Shown: positions 22,401-34,863, counted from the first letter of the stretch. The stretch is 64,000 nt of DNA from Arenicola marina (GCA_964019135.1 OZ025248.1:36573670-36637669); one strand, 5' to 3'. Numbers and translations are program-made. The notes: generated from the letters alone by a model not told the origin.

Positions 22401-24204
22401 TACGCAGCTCTCCGCTTAGCGCGGCAAAGCGCGGTTCTTAGTCACTCCGGCGAAAACAACAAATAGATTCTTGGTGTCTTAAAATAGGCGAATATTTCCG
22501 TTTGAGTTGTACCTGGAGTGTTGTTGTGCTATATTGTGAAGTTCCGTAAGCCAAGATCAATGACACATGCTGATCAAATATATTTATTTTGTGTGGCTCA
22601 TATTGGAATTGGACTGTCAAGCAAAGTGCATGTCAAAGAGAGCTGCAGGAACGTTATGATCAAATGTGTCCACTGAGGATCAAGCACTGCATAGTGAAAT
22701 CAATATGTGCCACTGAGCTTCATTGAACATGAAATGGCACTATAAATAGAACCACAAGATGTACATACCTGTTCACACCAACTAAAGGACTGTTCTGGGG
22801 AAGTGTGGGGGGTGTTGCACATCACTGTTAAGAAGTGGGGCTTGTCTTTTAGTCTCTGCACATAACATGTCTTGTCTGTTGGTGCTTGCTGACTGAATGA
22901 ATTGATGTCTTGTTCAGAGAGGCCACTTGTAAGGACCGCTAATGTCTGGGTCTCCTGCTCAGCCAGGAGGTAAGTCTGTACAAATCCTAGAGGGGACAAA
23001 TAAAACTACAATGGAGACCAATGACAAGATCATGATACTTTTTTCACATCAGCAAAATAGTCCATGGTGGATACACATTAAAAAATAATAGATTATCTAC
23101 ATATTATCCATGTCACAAAGGTAAATAAAAAATGACACAGTACAGTACACAAAGACACTTTTTCACAGAAGACACCATATTTTGATAAAAAAAACTTTTA
23201 CAAACTTTGCTGTTTTATCACGTTTATAATGTTACATTTTATATTATATTTTTTCTTTATATGCCAAAAAGGACCCAATACATAACTTTTATGTAATAGA
23301 CATAATATTGTTCTGAAGAGATAAGATGTTATAAAAGGAGCTTCAACAATGAGATAATAAGTACCTGTAGCTTCTGGTCCGAGGGCTATAATTAGCACAG
23401 TGCATGCTAACTTTTGGTCAGCAGCTGTAGACATCTCTTCCTTCGCCATCGGTGACCATTGAACTGAGACATTTCTGGAATAATTACTTGACAACTGTCA
23501 TCCTTTATAATGTAGACAATTATATTGTAACAAATTTACTTGTACATCTTTACAATGTCAGAATATAGCATAATATATAGATCATGCTAATAATATAATT
23601 AAATGCGAACAAATTATCTTTACTAGTCTAAGGAGCTTATCATTGGTACCACTGTACACTTGAGATCATATGCTAGAACTGGACTGCCTGGAGGAATTAA
23701 TACCGAATAGTTATATTTATGTATAATGCCTTACAAGTTACCCTACTCCTCAGATACATAGCCTCTATATTTCACCTTAGAATTAGCCTTATGACACTTT
23801 GAAGTAGAACTCCCTAAAAAAATTGCTGACAGGCGACGTTTGCCTATTTGCGTACGAAGACGATTTTATCTTTTGTTTACATTTTTCGTTGCATACCTGT
23901 CCTCTTATTATTGGGGTAGGTACTTAGCTTAGACTACCCCGTATGGTGGGTTGGTGTTTCAGGCGCCTGTGGTTTGAGACTTGATTTATTTATTTTGGCC
24001 AGATCCAGTTAGAACGATTACCAGTCATAAACATCCTATTATCGCTCATCTTATAAAGAGAGAAATGCTGTGTCATGTGTACAATTTATCATAACACTAC
24101 TCGGGCTGCTACCTGGAGGGAGCAATTCCATCTTCCTCCTCTTCTTCCCCAACCGCTCGAGAACTTGAGCAAACAATGTCACCAACATCAGAAAAGTAAT
24201 CCAT
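19408..24204 (-). CDS. PSMG1: Proteasome assembly chaperone 1 (PAC1)
   Basis: Six minus-strand exons join in phase to a 277-residue protein (human is about 288): 24113-24204, 23365-23474, 22769-22986, 21486-21687, 20837-20973 and 19408-19482. All junctions are GT-AG, with intron phases 2, 1, 0, 1, 0. The start reads MDYFSDVGDIV followed by an acidic EEEEED run, as in the vertebrate protein. Hallmarks matching recalled human PSMG1 are GELPCPFLRSLHT, CLEQPNI, VLSHCQV, LYMCFTDV and the C-terminal hydrophobic-Tyr motif LLYI before TAG; PAC proteins insert such a C-terminal HbYX tail into the alpha ring. PAC1 works with PAC2 in assembling the 20S alpha ring in the cytosol. Intron 3 holds a SINE-like element and intron 5 a Helitron-like element. 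The small last exon was found by the acceptor CATCTTACAG and phase. Confidence 0.92.
19565..20360 (-). mobile_element. Non-autonomous Helitron in PSMG1 intron 5
   Basis: On the minus strand the element begins TCTATACTAATAAAATG at 20360, preceded by A, and ends GGGCGGCTAG at 19565, followed by T. That is the Helitron pattern A/TC...CTRR/T. A hairpin (CGCTC-CGC-GAGCG) lies a few bases before the terminal CTAG, as Helitron 3' ends require. There are no terminal inverted repeats or target duplication and no Rep/helicase coding sequence in about 796 bp, so it depends on a partner in trans. A palindrome ATGCCGCGGCAT lies near the 5' end. Confidence 0.65.
20361..20836. other. Rest of PSMG1 intron 5
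   Basis: AT-rich intron sequence between the Helitron and exon 5. A C run on the minus strand (plus-strand G at about 20808-20817) is the only marked feature. Confidence 0.6.
22035..22441 (+). mobile_element. tRNA-like SINE in PSMG1 intron 3
   Basis: Contains a pol III B-box match, GGTTCGAATCA, at about 22216, and an A-box-like TTTAGCGCATCGCG about 55 bp upstream, the spacing expected for a tRNA-derived head. The segment is GC-rich compared with the AT-rich intron on both sides, and its edges are sharp. An inverted pair (GGTACCCGTCCG near 22100 and AGACGGGTACC near 22227) suggests a fold-back or two elements in opposite orientations. There is no ORF of note. Confidence 0.45.
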
Positions 24205-25640
24205 GATCGGTCAGCACAATCAGCCGGTCAACAAATCCGAGTGAGTGTTGGCGCGCTCTGGAGTCTACCAGTATGGTCTGCCAATTTTGGGGAGCCGCGG
24301 GATATGCCAGTTAGGCCCACTGTCTGTCTGCCACTTATGCTGGGGAGCGAGAGGGGAGGGGGGGGGGGGCGGGGGCTATATTATGAATGAGTAATAGAAT
24401 TTGCACAGCACCGGCCGACTCTCAATGGCCAATCTGCCACTTACGAAATTTGGACTCTTTGGGGCCCAGGAGGAAGTTAGACAATATGTATAGTGGAAAA
24501 CCGCCTCCAGGGGCGGATTCAGACGTTAGGGGGTGGGGGTGCAGGGTGCAGGGGCGGATCTAGGAATTTGCCAAGCGGCCGGAGGGTGGGGGGGGGGGGG
24601 GAGTTGCTCTCTATAAACTTCCGACCGGGGATGTGGGGTGTGCTCTCTGCAAAACTTGCGACCGGGGGAGGGGGGGCGTGCTCGAAGAAGCCGATTTTAA
24701 GTGTATATTCAGGTTCCCAAGGGGGGGGGGGGGGGGCAGTTGCAACCCCCGTACCCACCCTCCCCCTCCGGACACGACACCAGAGGAAGACCCAAGCTGG
24801 CGCCGACAAGTACTGCCGTTTGTGTTTTTCCGAATCAACGGTTCATTGTATCGCTCCTATAAATTTCATTGAAAATCTAAATGTTTACTTTTGTTGGCAC
24901 TGTTTTGTCTGTGACCCGCGAAATAATATATCTTTTATCTTTACTTTAAGAAGTACATCAACAAGTCGGTCCAGCCGATAGTTTACATTATAGTGCGAGG
25001 TGAAGAAAGGGAGGGGGGGGGGACCTAAAATAATACCGAAGGGTAAGATAACTGCACCACCCCTATGAAGACTTTAACGTGGTGGTAAACGTTTATGTTA
25101 ATTGCCTCTGAGAACTTTTCAAGAAATGTCTCCAGGAGGACTTTGCGGAAAAATATGCATACATTTATAGCAATCCGGGAACTAGTATCAAGACACCAAG
25201 TCGACAATCAAGACTGATATTTCTAAGTACATTTTGGAAAGGTTCATAGGGCAGGACCAGGCATACTTTCTCTCTGGACTGGTTGTATCTGCTACACAGA
25301 ACGCGAGATCTTGTAATGCAATATAGGGGATGCAAAGAACCGACTTAGTGGTAGCAATGCAGGGACACGTATTGATCAAAATCATAATACACTATCACGC
25401 CATGAGGAAATATGAACTGCGAACGCACTATTACACCTCACACCACCGGCGTGTTACAATTACACACTGATTGCAGTTAGATGACGCACTAGGTCTATGC
25501 TATGTATTGGTGCGAAATATGTCAATAATCAACACAAACTAATGTCAATAGTATTTCAAGTAAAAGAACAATATTTATTACTAAATCATGAACAGGCAGT
25601 GAGGCGATTGCATGAATCCCTTATATTGAGATGAACGATC
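24205..25640. other. Upstream flank of PSMG1 with G homopolymers
   Basis: This side must carry the PSMG1 promoter and 5' UTR; no TATA or initiator could be placed. G runs lie near 24358-24370, 24590-24602, 24665-24676, 24721-24737 and 25013-25021. The 24490-24760 part repeats the words GGGGCGGAT and AGTTGC, a weak internal duplication. No other gene is supported. Confidence 0.5.
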
Positions 25641-25649
25641 ACGTGGGCG

Positions 25650-28600
25650 GGAACATTAACTCACTCACGTTAATATTCATCACACGAACTACATAAATAA
25701 CAACCATGGCATTCATATTGTTGGTGTGTGATATTTGTTGCCACAAGAAACATTACCACATGGGAAAGAGGGACATAGCGATTTAAAAATAGGGAGAGTT
25801 ACCGTCAGACCAGCCACTCTATTGCACCTTAAGGGTTTAGGTTGTAATAAACAGTAAGTTGTCTTTTCACACCATCTCTATATGCGGAATAGATAGGGTT
25901 CCACTCCCTATCGTTTCCTATACAGAGTAGTATAATCTGATGACATAGGATCTTATTGAACATTGTGACACAGTCACAAGTGATGTCATATGGTTCATAA
26001 TGCCATATACTGAATATATAATATGGTGCATACATGCCATATATTGATATAGAATATGCTGCATACATGCCATATATTGATATAGAATATGCTGCATACA
26101 TGCCATATATTTATATAGAATATGGTGCATACATGCCATATATTGATATAGAATATGCTGCATACATGCCATATATTGCAATAGAATAGTCTTCATGCTT
26201 CCATCGCTGCTGCCGACCATGGTATCAGAACAATAACCAGACAATCCGGAACAAATGCGATATAATTTTCTTTTAATAACAATACAATGACATTTGTTGG
26301 TGGTCCTTATTATTACATGATATCAAATAACATAATTGGTTAAGCTATATAAATGCATAAATTGGTTGTATCCCAAGATAATAAGATATTCAATAGTAAA
26401 TTGAATTGACAATACAAATACATAAATGATTTACGGTCATATGACGATATTTCCAAGAAGATACACTAAATCAAGATTTTAACGGTTCATCGATTTTAAC
26501 GGCATTTTTTTTTGCATATTGTACTTTGGGTACCGTTCTCGCGCACAATAGTCATAGTCATCACATGAATGCTACATAAATAACATAACCGTGGCGTTCA
26601 TATTATCGGTCTGGGATATTTGATGTCGCTAGAAACACGACCACACGAGAAAGTGGATAGATTGATGTGCGCGCCGCTTCAGTCTAGCATTAGCTTCGAC
26701 CAACCCCACATGGGGGACGTTTTGGGAATTCTGTACGCACGCCATATTTAGGCTTGTTTGTCAATAGCTTGTGTCTAATCGATCATCCCAAGGACGACTT
26801 TAATTAGTCTTGGGAACTGATGCGGCCACAAGATCGGATACTCTACGGGACCTTCAGCAGTCCCACACCGTTACTTGCGGTGTCAGGTCGGTTACAACAG
26901 CATTTATTTTTGCACACTGTACTTTGGGGGACCGTTCTCGTACACACATATCTGCCGCTATTGAGTTGATATTGTGGGACGGCGTCATCTACCGAACAGT
27001 CCCTAGGGCATCGATGTGTCCATGGGAATCCCATCGGCGGCACAATGACTTTCGGTTTGTCCCGATAAGTAGTTTAAGCTAAGCAGATCATGTGTCGTAG
27101 GTCCCTTTATTAAGTACCACAGGTTAGGCTAGCGATGGATGAGCCGCCAGAGCTGGCATTTTATACTTTGAAGCTGTCTCTAAAATGTACAGCTATTTAC
27201 CCATGAAGGGTGGGGGGGGGGGGGGGGGGTAATCGCCAAGTTATGGTATTTGTGTGGCATACGAAGATCATGAATCTATTCATCTGATTTAGAGGACATG
27301 AATTGCTGTGTGCGTTTAGCACATATTCCACCGATCCATTACATGGTTGTTTATCCCAAAATGTTATTAAAACAGACGCAGAATAATATGATATCCAAAT
27401 ATCTAATACGTGATACCATTATTCAACGCAATATGCAATTACAAATTGTAACCTCATACTATATGGCTTAACTGGGCAATCAGCCTGTAGTTCATAGTGT
27501 ATCTCAGTAAAAGACTCCCAGCCTGTTGGTATCCATCTTCACTAAATCGCTCAGCACCAAATATAGTAAATACAATACAAAAATCGCGTGTTAAACAAAG
27601 AGTAAATTATAACATTAAAAGATAACACACTGTAAACGAAAACATAAAAGGTGATAGTACAATTCATGGTTGCTTCGATAATGGTGGAGCGAAGATAACT
27701 TTTTCCTTTTAGACACCTTCTCGCTTTTTCCTTCCGAGTTCCTTTTAACCATCTCATTGTGAGACCATTAACTCACTCATGTTTATAGTCATCACACGAA
27801 TGCTACATAAATAACATAACCGTGGCCTTCATATTATCGGTCTGGGATATTTGACGTCGCTAGAAGCACGACCACACGGGAAATTGGATAGATTGATGTG
27901 CGCGCCGCTTCAGTCTAGCATTAGCTTCGACCAACCCCACATGGGGGACGTTTTGGGAACTCTGTCCGCATGCCATTTAGGCTAGAGTGTCAGTAGCTTG
28001 TGTCTAACCGATCATCCCAAGGGACACATTTGGTAGTCCTGGGAACTGATGCGGCCACAAGACGCTTCTGTATCGGATACTCTACGGGACCTTCAGCAGT
28101 CCCATACCTGTTATTTGCGGTGTCTCATGTCGGTTATACGGCATTTATTTTTGCACACTGTACTTTGGGGTACCGTTCTCGAACACAAATATCTGCCGCT
28201 ATTAAGTTGATATTGTGGGACCGCGTCATCTACCGAACAGTCCCTAGGACATCGATGTGTCCATGGGAATCCGATCGGCGGCGCAATGACTTTTGCTTTG
28301 TCCCGATAAGTAGTTTAAGCTAAGCAGATCATGTGTCGTAGGTCCCTTTATTAAGTACCACAGGTTAGGCTAGCGATGGATGAGCCGCCAGAGCTGGCAA
28401 TTTACACTTTAAAGCTGTCTCTAAAATGTACAGCTATTTACCCATGAAGGGTGGGGGGAGGGGGGGGGGGGGGGCTTAATCGCCAAGGTATGGTATTTGT
28501 GTGGCATACGAGCATGCATCTAGTCATCTGAGTTAGAATTGAATTAGTTTCTATTTGCGTTTAGCACATACATCCACCGATTTAGCCATTTAGGCTAGTT

Positions 28601-28720
28601 TGTCAGTGGCTTGTGTCTAACCGATCATCCCTAGGGCCACGTTTAGAAGTGCTGGGAACTGATGCGGCCACAAGACGCTTCTGTGGCGGATAGTATACGA
28701 GACCTTTAACAGTCCCACAA
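25650..28720. repeat. Local duplication cluster, main period about 1.23 kb
   Basis: A block of about 0.8 kb occurs twice: about 26555-27340 and about 27770-28585 (offset about 1231 bp at ACATAACCGTGG). Shared landmarks are TGTGCGCGCCGCTTC, CCACATGGGGGACGTTTTGG, GGGAACTGATGCGGCCACAAG, TGTACTTTGGGG and a G run before TAATCGCCAAG. Partial copies lie at about 25650-25790, 26495-26550 and 28585-28720. A further shared word, AAAAGACTCCCAG, at about 27508 and 28937 shows that the flanks took part too. Short open frames inside are not conserved between copies. Confidence 0.75.
25990..26190. repeat. 33-bp minisatellite, about five units
   Basis: Units of 33 bp begin GCATACATGCCATATATTGA and continue TATAGAATATGCT, with single-base variants. 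The period divisible by three gives an 11-residue repeat frame on the minus strand, with no sign of a gene. Confidence 0.85.
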
Positions 28721-29419
28721 GAAAGAACATCCAACTAGTGAACTGATTTATATACACTTGAATTAGTCGCATTGGTATTAAAACAGACAAAGAAATCCAT
28801 TATTGAACGCAATACGCAAATACACATGCTAATATCACAATATTGGATCCGTAGTCGCGTGATACGATAAGCGCAGTCGAGACTGCACTTTCATAGTGGG
28901 AGACTTTCTTTAGATGTGCTGGGAGGAAATGTCTCAGTAAAAGACTCCCAGTCTGCGGGTATCCATCTTCAGGGAAGCAAGTAGACTTATAACAGAGACG
29001 TTACCATGGCATGTTCCTTATGATTGCACTTGTTACCTAACGATTTTGCCTGTGAGGTGGAAACTCACAGGCATTCTGGAACATGTAGCTTGATCCAGAG
29101 TGGAAGCCAAATGGTTTGGGCTGTAAAACGGACGCCACGAATATGGCGAATAATTTTGAATTTTTGAAACGCTGTCAAAAGCCGATGGACAGCATTTGCA
29201 TCATACGTTAAACGTGCACGATTTGCCATGCTGCATTGGTTATGGTTTCGTCCTTTTTTCAACATGAAGCATTGAGCTGAGCCCGACCATGCAAATCCGC
29301 AATGGTTTCGATCAAGCCAATATTATACATTGAAATCAGAACGACCATATAATGACAGCAATTACATTGATCATTCCAACGAATATCAACGTCAGATCGA
29401 CCATGCATATCGTGCCGTG
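28721..29419. other. Intergenic sequence, nothing recognised
   Basis: Unique AT-rich sequence between the duplication cluster and the SINE tail. No gene is supported. Dispersed words CGACCATG and CAATGGTTTCGATCA hint at a very degenerate repeat near 29280-29420. Confidence 0.4.
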
Positions 29420-29895
29420 GTTCCGATAAATAATGATAAATGGAAGGAACGATAAATGAAATGATTGACAAATGAAATGAATGATAAATGAAGCGAGTGA
29501 CAAATGAAATGAATGACAGATGGAATAAATGATAAATGATTGGTTCCTTGTATATTCAGGACGCTTTAACCAATTTTGGTCATATAGCGTCTTTCGGGGA
29601 CGGAAGGGGAGAGTGGAGCCATGTCCCCGGGGTAACCCCCTACTATTTGCGATGGTCATGGGATCTTTATCCACACAGACATGGCCACAGCTGGGCTCGA
29701 ACCATCGATCCACTGGATGATAATGAAATAAATTGTACTTTTTGGCCACTTTTGTGCACACAATGGGCCAAGAAACCTCCCGGGACATGAAGGTTGAATG
29801 GAACAAACATGCTCCAGATTAGGCGCCCGGGTCCAAAGTCGAACCTGTGACCAATTGGTCTAGTGCGCTAACACTACACCAGGGAGGCCCCCTCC
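29420..29895 (-). mobile_element. tRNA-derived SINE with ATTTATC-type tail
   Basis: On the minus strand the element starts near 29894 with GGCCTCCCTGGTGTAGTG, contains an A box (TGGTGTAGTGTTAGCGC) and a B box (GGTTCGACT) at tRNA spacing, and continues through a body to about 29555. A simple tail of ATTTATC/ATTTGTC units follows (29420-29550), the kind of short 3' repeat left by LINE-mediated retroposition. A second GGTTCGAGCCC lies in the body near 29700. The partner LINE was not identified. Confidence 0.65.
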
Positions 29896-30180
29896 AATAA
29901 ATAATATGGATGCGTGCTGACCATGCATTGCCAGCCATGGTTTTCATAATTTCAGTAACTTAAGCTACTTCTATGGACGTGAAGGCATGATTCAGCCAAG
30001 TCATAACACTATGTGGTTTCATGAACTGAATCTCATGCCGCAAATACAGGTACCAGTGAACCAACCCATGACGGGATTTTATCTTCCCTGCCTTCCCATT
30101 TCACAATTGTGGATCTGCCCTTCCAAGCGGAGACTCGATGGAACTTGCATGGAACGTAATTCCTCCATAAATATCTGCCA
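29896..30180. other. Short unique stretch beside the SINE
   Basis: Nothing recognisable apart from the beginning of the duplicated block noted from about 30090. Confidence 0.3.
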
Positions 30181-30830
30181 CAACTCTGATACATAGCTGT
30201 ATGCAGAGTCCCGTACGCAGCACATTCACTCCTACAGTGAACTGGTATTCTGGTACTTACCGGTATGCAGTCATATCGATATGTCGTGCAATGGCGGGTG
30301 CAGGGGTCGTCCGCTCCGCGCCCCCCCCCCCACCGTGCCCTCCTTCGCTCCCTCCAAAATTAATGCATAAGTCGACAGCCCCCCCCCCCCCCCTTACCAT
30401 TACGATTATGTACGCCGCCACAAATTTCTATATGCTCCATTATTTGGCACATGTAATATTTTCGAGCAAACACGTTCCCGGATACTCGGAGTGCATCGAC
30501 CTAGTCTGCTCCAGACTGGCACAGCGGCTCCCCGGTCGTACTTAACAGAACCCTGCCTTTCAAAAGTAGAATTTTCACAATTGTCGACCTGTCCATTCCA
30601 AGCGGAAGCTCCAAGACACATAACTTTAACGCTTTAGTTTTACCCATGATTGGGCCGCAGTGCCGCCGTACATATTTGTCCCACCTCTGATACAACATCG
30701 GTATTATCGTCTGCACCACATTCACTGCTACAGTGAACGGATAGTTTTGTACTTACCTTACGACGTCATATAGACGTATAGTGTAATGGCGGATGCAGGA
30801 GTTGATCCCGACCCCAGCGCACCGATTGTG
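30090..30830. repeat. Diverged tandem duplication with period about 0.5 kb
   Basis: Words in order (TTTCACAATTGTGGATCTGCCC, CCAAGCGGAGACTC, CTCTGATACA, CACATTCACTCCTACAGTGAAC, TACTTACCGGTA, CAATGGCGGGTGCAGG) recur in the same order from about 30570 (TTTTCACAATTGTCGACC, CCAAGCGGAAGCTCC, CTCTGATACA, CACATTCACTGCTACAGTGAAC, TACTTACC, TAATGGCGGATGCAGG). C runs lie at about 30319-30330 and 30379-30393. Confidence 0.65.
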
Positions 30831-32239
30831 CGTCACCACACATTTTCCATTATTAATACGTTGAATCTCCCGGATACTCGGCGAGCATCGCACCCGACTG
30901 CTCCAGACTGGTACAGCAGCGACTGTTTGTGATGGGAACTGGTTTGCGGTGATAAAGTAGAGGAGTGGTGAGGGGTGCCGCGGGGGGGGGGGCGGGGGGG
31001 GGAGGTAGTGGTGGTGGTGGGGGGGGGGGGGGAGCTGGTGTTTTTGACCACCTTTGTGCTCCAGCTTGGAAACTAAATTCGCTAAATCAAATCTCTAAAT
31101 CGCGGTCGACGGTCACTGGCCTCTTTTTTTCATATGAAGAGAGGCTGGTTTTGTCTAGATATACAGTAGAGTATCAAAACCGTAGGATGAGTGGGTTGCT
31201 TGGGGTAGAAACGGAACGCACTCCCTCCTTTTTAAATAAAAACGACAAAACCAAGGGTGGTGGACCAGTTTGCGCATAAACGCATCCTATTTATGCTAAG
31301 GCTCTGTCATAGTAGGAGGTCGGCCAACATACGGACGGAGAGGGGAGAGGGGGGGGGGGGGGGGTGACGCGGTACTTAGTTGTACATGTCGAAGCAGTTA
31401 GATTAGATATAGACACCTCGAGCAAACCATTCAGCCAGCCATGCACCCCTAGCATCTACCACACTGCTCTTTTCGAAAGAAAAACTTGTAATTTTGGTCA
31501 TGCACGAACAGACATTTGCACAAGTGGAACTAAAATCACATCGGCCTTTTCGGCTGGCTGGGGTCGGCAGACGAGCGGGTGCTACTACTAATCGAAGGTC
31601 AAAGAATTTGAGTTCAGGGACAACACCAATTAAAATATCTAAAACTGAACCAGTAAACTAAATTACTGCGACGTTTGGTCGGCAGAGGAACTTGAAAGGG
31701 ACCGCTCATCATGGATAAAACTAATACTAAACTGTAGATTCGGTCCAGAAATAATAGTTATGAGACCCATTGAGACTATATAAAAGTTTAATTATCTTTC
31801 GACTTAGGCAAAAGCTAATACGATGTATGGTCGGTAGGAGAGAGGGACACATTGGTGATGGAACCGATCATCATGGTCGGTAGGAGAGAGGGACACATTG
31901 GTGATGCAACCGATCAGCAGAGCTCAAACGGGGAAAATCGGTATCATCACCAAGTAAATCACCGACAGCTTGTATCGGTGAGGCGGTGTCATATGATAAG
32001 CGCCAGAGAAGTGAAATCCGTAATAAAATATCAGCAATGGGACAGACCACTGCAGACCACGATACTTAGCGTCTAATTGGTCCTTTATGCTTAGTCATAC
32101 GACCGATTACCATAAAATAAACTAACGGACGGTCTCTTTTTGTCACATGATATCAGTAATTGGACCGCATGATGAACATTATTGTAATCATCAATAGTAA
32201 TAATTTATAGTATACATGTAACAGGCTTTAACATTATAT
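30831..32239. other. Intergenic sequence with G homopolymers and a 48-bp duplication
   Basis: G runs at about 30980-31000, 31018-31033 and 31348-31364. Around 31826-31915 the segment TGGTCGGTAGGAGAGAGG through GATG occurs twice in tandem with one base change, about 48 bp per unit. No gene is supported. Confidence 0.5.
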
Positions 32240-32510
32240 ATTATTCATCATTGGCATGCCATACATTAACTTTTCATTCTCTGACTTGGTGGCACCATAA
32301 ATGTTTTCACGTCGCCATGGCCACCTCATTTCACCTCATTTCATTGGCCAATCACTTAATACTCATCGCTCATTGGTCATCACTTGGAGGTCACATGTGA
32401 CGCGGCCTTTGCATCGTAGGTACGATCACTGGCTCGTGATCCGTCGCCGTTGGCACATCGCTAACGGCTTGACCCTTTGTTTATTTCCCTGTCGTTTTCT
32501 ATCACCAGGT
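32240..32510 (+). repeat. Interspersed repeat R, copy 1
   Basis: About 265 bp nearly identical to 56690-56930 plus 57934-57958. It begins near TTATTCATCATTGGCATGCC, holds two CCAAT words in opposite orientation (GGCCAATCAC, CATTGGTCA), and has the highly conserved block CTCGTGATCCGTCGCCGTTG followed by ACGGCTTGAC. It ends near CTATCACCAGG. There is no ORF or terminal repeat. This copy gives the empty-site sequence for the Helitron2-like insertion in copy 2. Confidence 0.75.
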
Positions 32511-33540
32511 GCAATAATGAAGCTACCAGAATCTACGCTTGGCTATGTTCTTTATGTCCGCCCGACGATTACTTCAGTGACGGTAGCAACGGCTACCAAA
32601 CTGCCACATACATATAAGTGTCACAAAGTAAACCGATGACACTTGATAGCCTCAAAACCAGCCATTTCTTTTTACTCAGTTAAACGACTCAACCCACTAT
32701 CACATGGCCGCGGACATATTACCACAGCCAATATTTGTCTCACACACTTCACTCTACAAAAACATCTATGAGCAGACGACAATTACCCCTAACGCTAACG
32801 ACACTATAATTTTTATCTAGATATGACATGGGCAGACAAACGTCGGGTAGTGATACTTGTTCAAAGTGACATAAGCAGTGCACCACTTGCATAGGCGTAA
32901 TTGCATTGTAGTCCAGTAAAACCTAATGCAGATAAATGGGCCTAGTCTTATTCCGTAGAGCGACGCCTAAGAGGAGTTCATGGCATGAATCACTGCATAA
33001 TACGGAAAGCCAAAGCCACGTTGACTAGCATGTTCTAATATAACGATGCGATGGCAAGAACGGACATGGTCTTTACAGATTCGCAGGACACAGTGTCACT
33101 AGTATAACTAGTAACACTGACGAATACAAGGGGCGATTGGGGTGGGGGGGGGGTTAACGCATTCCAAATAGGTTTTGTTGTACGTAATTGACGTAACAGT
33201 TTTAGTGATAAGCAGCCTACTAAAATACTCTTCCCGGAGTTACATTATGAGATTTCCCAAATGATTCAAGGTGATTGCACATGGCACGCCAACTGTTAGT
33301 GTTGTGGCGTTTCAATTGTTAAGTAATGTGACATGAGTAATATTATAGGTTCTACACACCAAAGAGACGCCTCGACTTGGATATCAATATGGCACATGCC
33401 ATACACCTATGCACCTACACCACCCGCCACTCCGTCACGCCCACCATCGATGAAAGTCTTTCCGAATCATTCACAAATAACTCACTTTAAGATCCGTATG
33501 ACAGAATGGCAAAAAACCATCCACCGCCATTGACAGTGAG
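32511..33540. other. Intergenic sequence, nothing recognised
   Basis: Unique sequence with one G run (about 33141-33152). No coding or RNA gene is supported. Confidence 0.4.
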
Positions 33541-34863
33541 GCACACCTGGCAGCAGCCACACACTAAGACTGATTAACGTGTTGCCGAGTATCGTGCAGA
33601 TGCTACGTACTAAGAACCAGCAACCCTCATTGATGGCACATGAACGTACCCATGCTGGTGTTACAGGTTTGTTTGTGGGTTTTTTGTGGGAATCCTGCAG
33701 ATGTTACATGTTAGTAACCAGCAACTTCCATTAACGGCACACCATCCATGTCACACGTGAAGAACCAACCACCTCTATTGGCGGCATATTGGCGCACCCA
33801 TACAGATGTCAAAAGTAAAGAACCAACCATACCTATTGGCGGCATTTTGGCGGCATATTGACGCACCCATAGAGATGTCACACGTGAAGAACCAACCATC
33901 CCTATTGGCGGCATATTGACGCACCCATACAGATTTCACACGTGAAGAACCCACTACTGCCATTGACAGTAAATTCGGGCACACCTAGCAGAAGCCACGC
34001 ATTAAAAACCAGCTACTCTCATCGACGGGGTGGGGGGGGGGGGGGGCGGGTACATTGACGCAGGCATGGAGATGCCAACCGTTAAGAATCAGCATTGGCG
34101 GCACGTTCATGCAACCATGCGAATTCCACATATTAGTAACCCACTACCCTATTTATTGGCATTGACACAGTAATGTATGTCACATGTTTAGAAACAGGTA
34201 CACTCATTGGGTGCACATTGACCCACACCTTGCAGCTGTCACTTAAAAGCCAATTGCGCTAGTTGACGGCGCATTGACCCACACATTGCAGCTGTCACAA
34301 GAACCAAGAACCAACTACGCTAATAGAGGGACATTGACCAGCACCTTGAAACTGTCACAACTTAAAAACCAACTACGCTAGTTGACGGCGCATTTACCCA
34401 CACCTTGCAGCTGTCACAAGAACCAAGAACCAACTACGCTAATAGAGGGACATTGACCAGCACCTTGAAACTGTCACAACTTAAAAACCAACTACGCTAG
34501 TTGACGGCGCATTGACCCACATTATGCTGCTGTCACAAGAATCAGGAACCATCTACGCTTATAGAGAGACATTCACCTTCACCGAGGTAGTTAACAACCA
34601 TCGATGAATTTCGTTCCAAATCTTTACCATTGTCATCACGATTAAAACGTTGCTGAGAATTGTGCAAATGCTATATGTTTAGAATCATCAACTCCTCTTG
34701 ATTTGCGTTCATTCAAATGCTACATGTTAATAGCCAACCATTGCCATCGGCGGCACAGTGACGCACCTATGCAGGTGTTACACGTGCAGAAACAGCGACC
34801 GCCATTGACGGCACATTGGGGCACACCCAACAGAAGCCACACATTAAGACCAGCTGCTCTCAT
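33541..34863. repeat. Degenerate satellite of about 66 bp
   Basis: Loosely conserved units contain an ACCAACTACnnT-like word, TTGACGGCnCATTGAC, CCACACnTTGCAGC and TGTCACA. Between about 34230 and 34560 two unit types alternate to make a dimer of about 133 bp repeated more precisely (TAGTTGACGGCGCATT and AATAGAGGGACATTGACC). The array abuts the start of the 162-bp satellite, and the junction sequence (ACCAGCTGCTCTCATCTGGTGTC) carries words of both. Confidence 0.6.

Noticed and set aside
24493-24981. 162-codon Gly-rich frame upstream of PSMG1
   Set aside because: Driven by G homopolymers; the opposite strand gives an equally open Pro-rich frame. No conserved motif.
26810-28323. Related frames at 26810-27082 and 28000-28323 as a duplicated gene
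   Set aside because: The two frames share sequence because the DNA is duplicated, but indels shift them and neither has a domain or start context.
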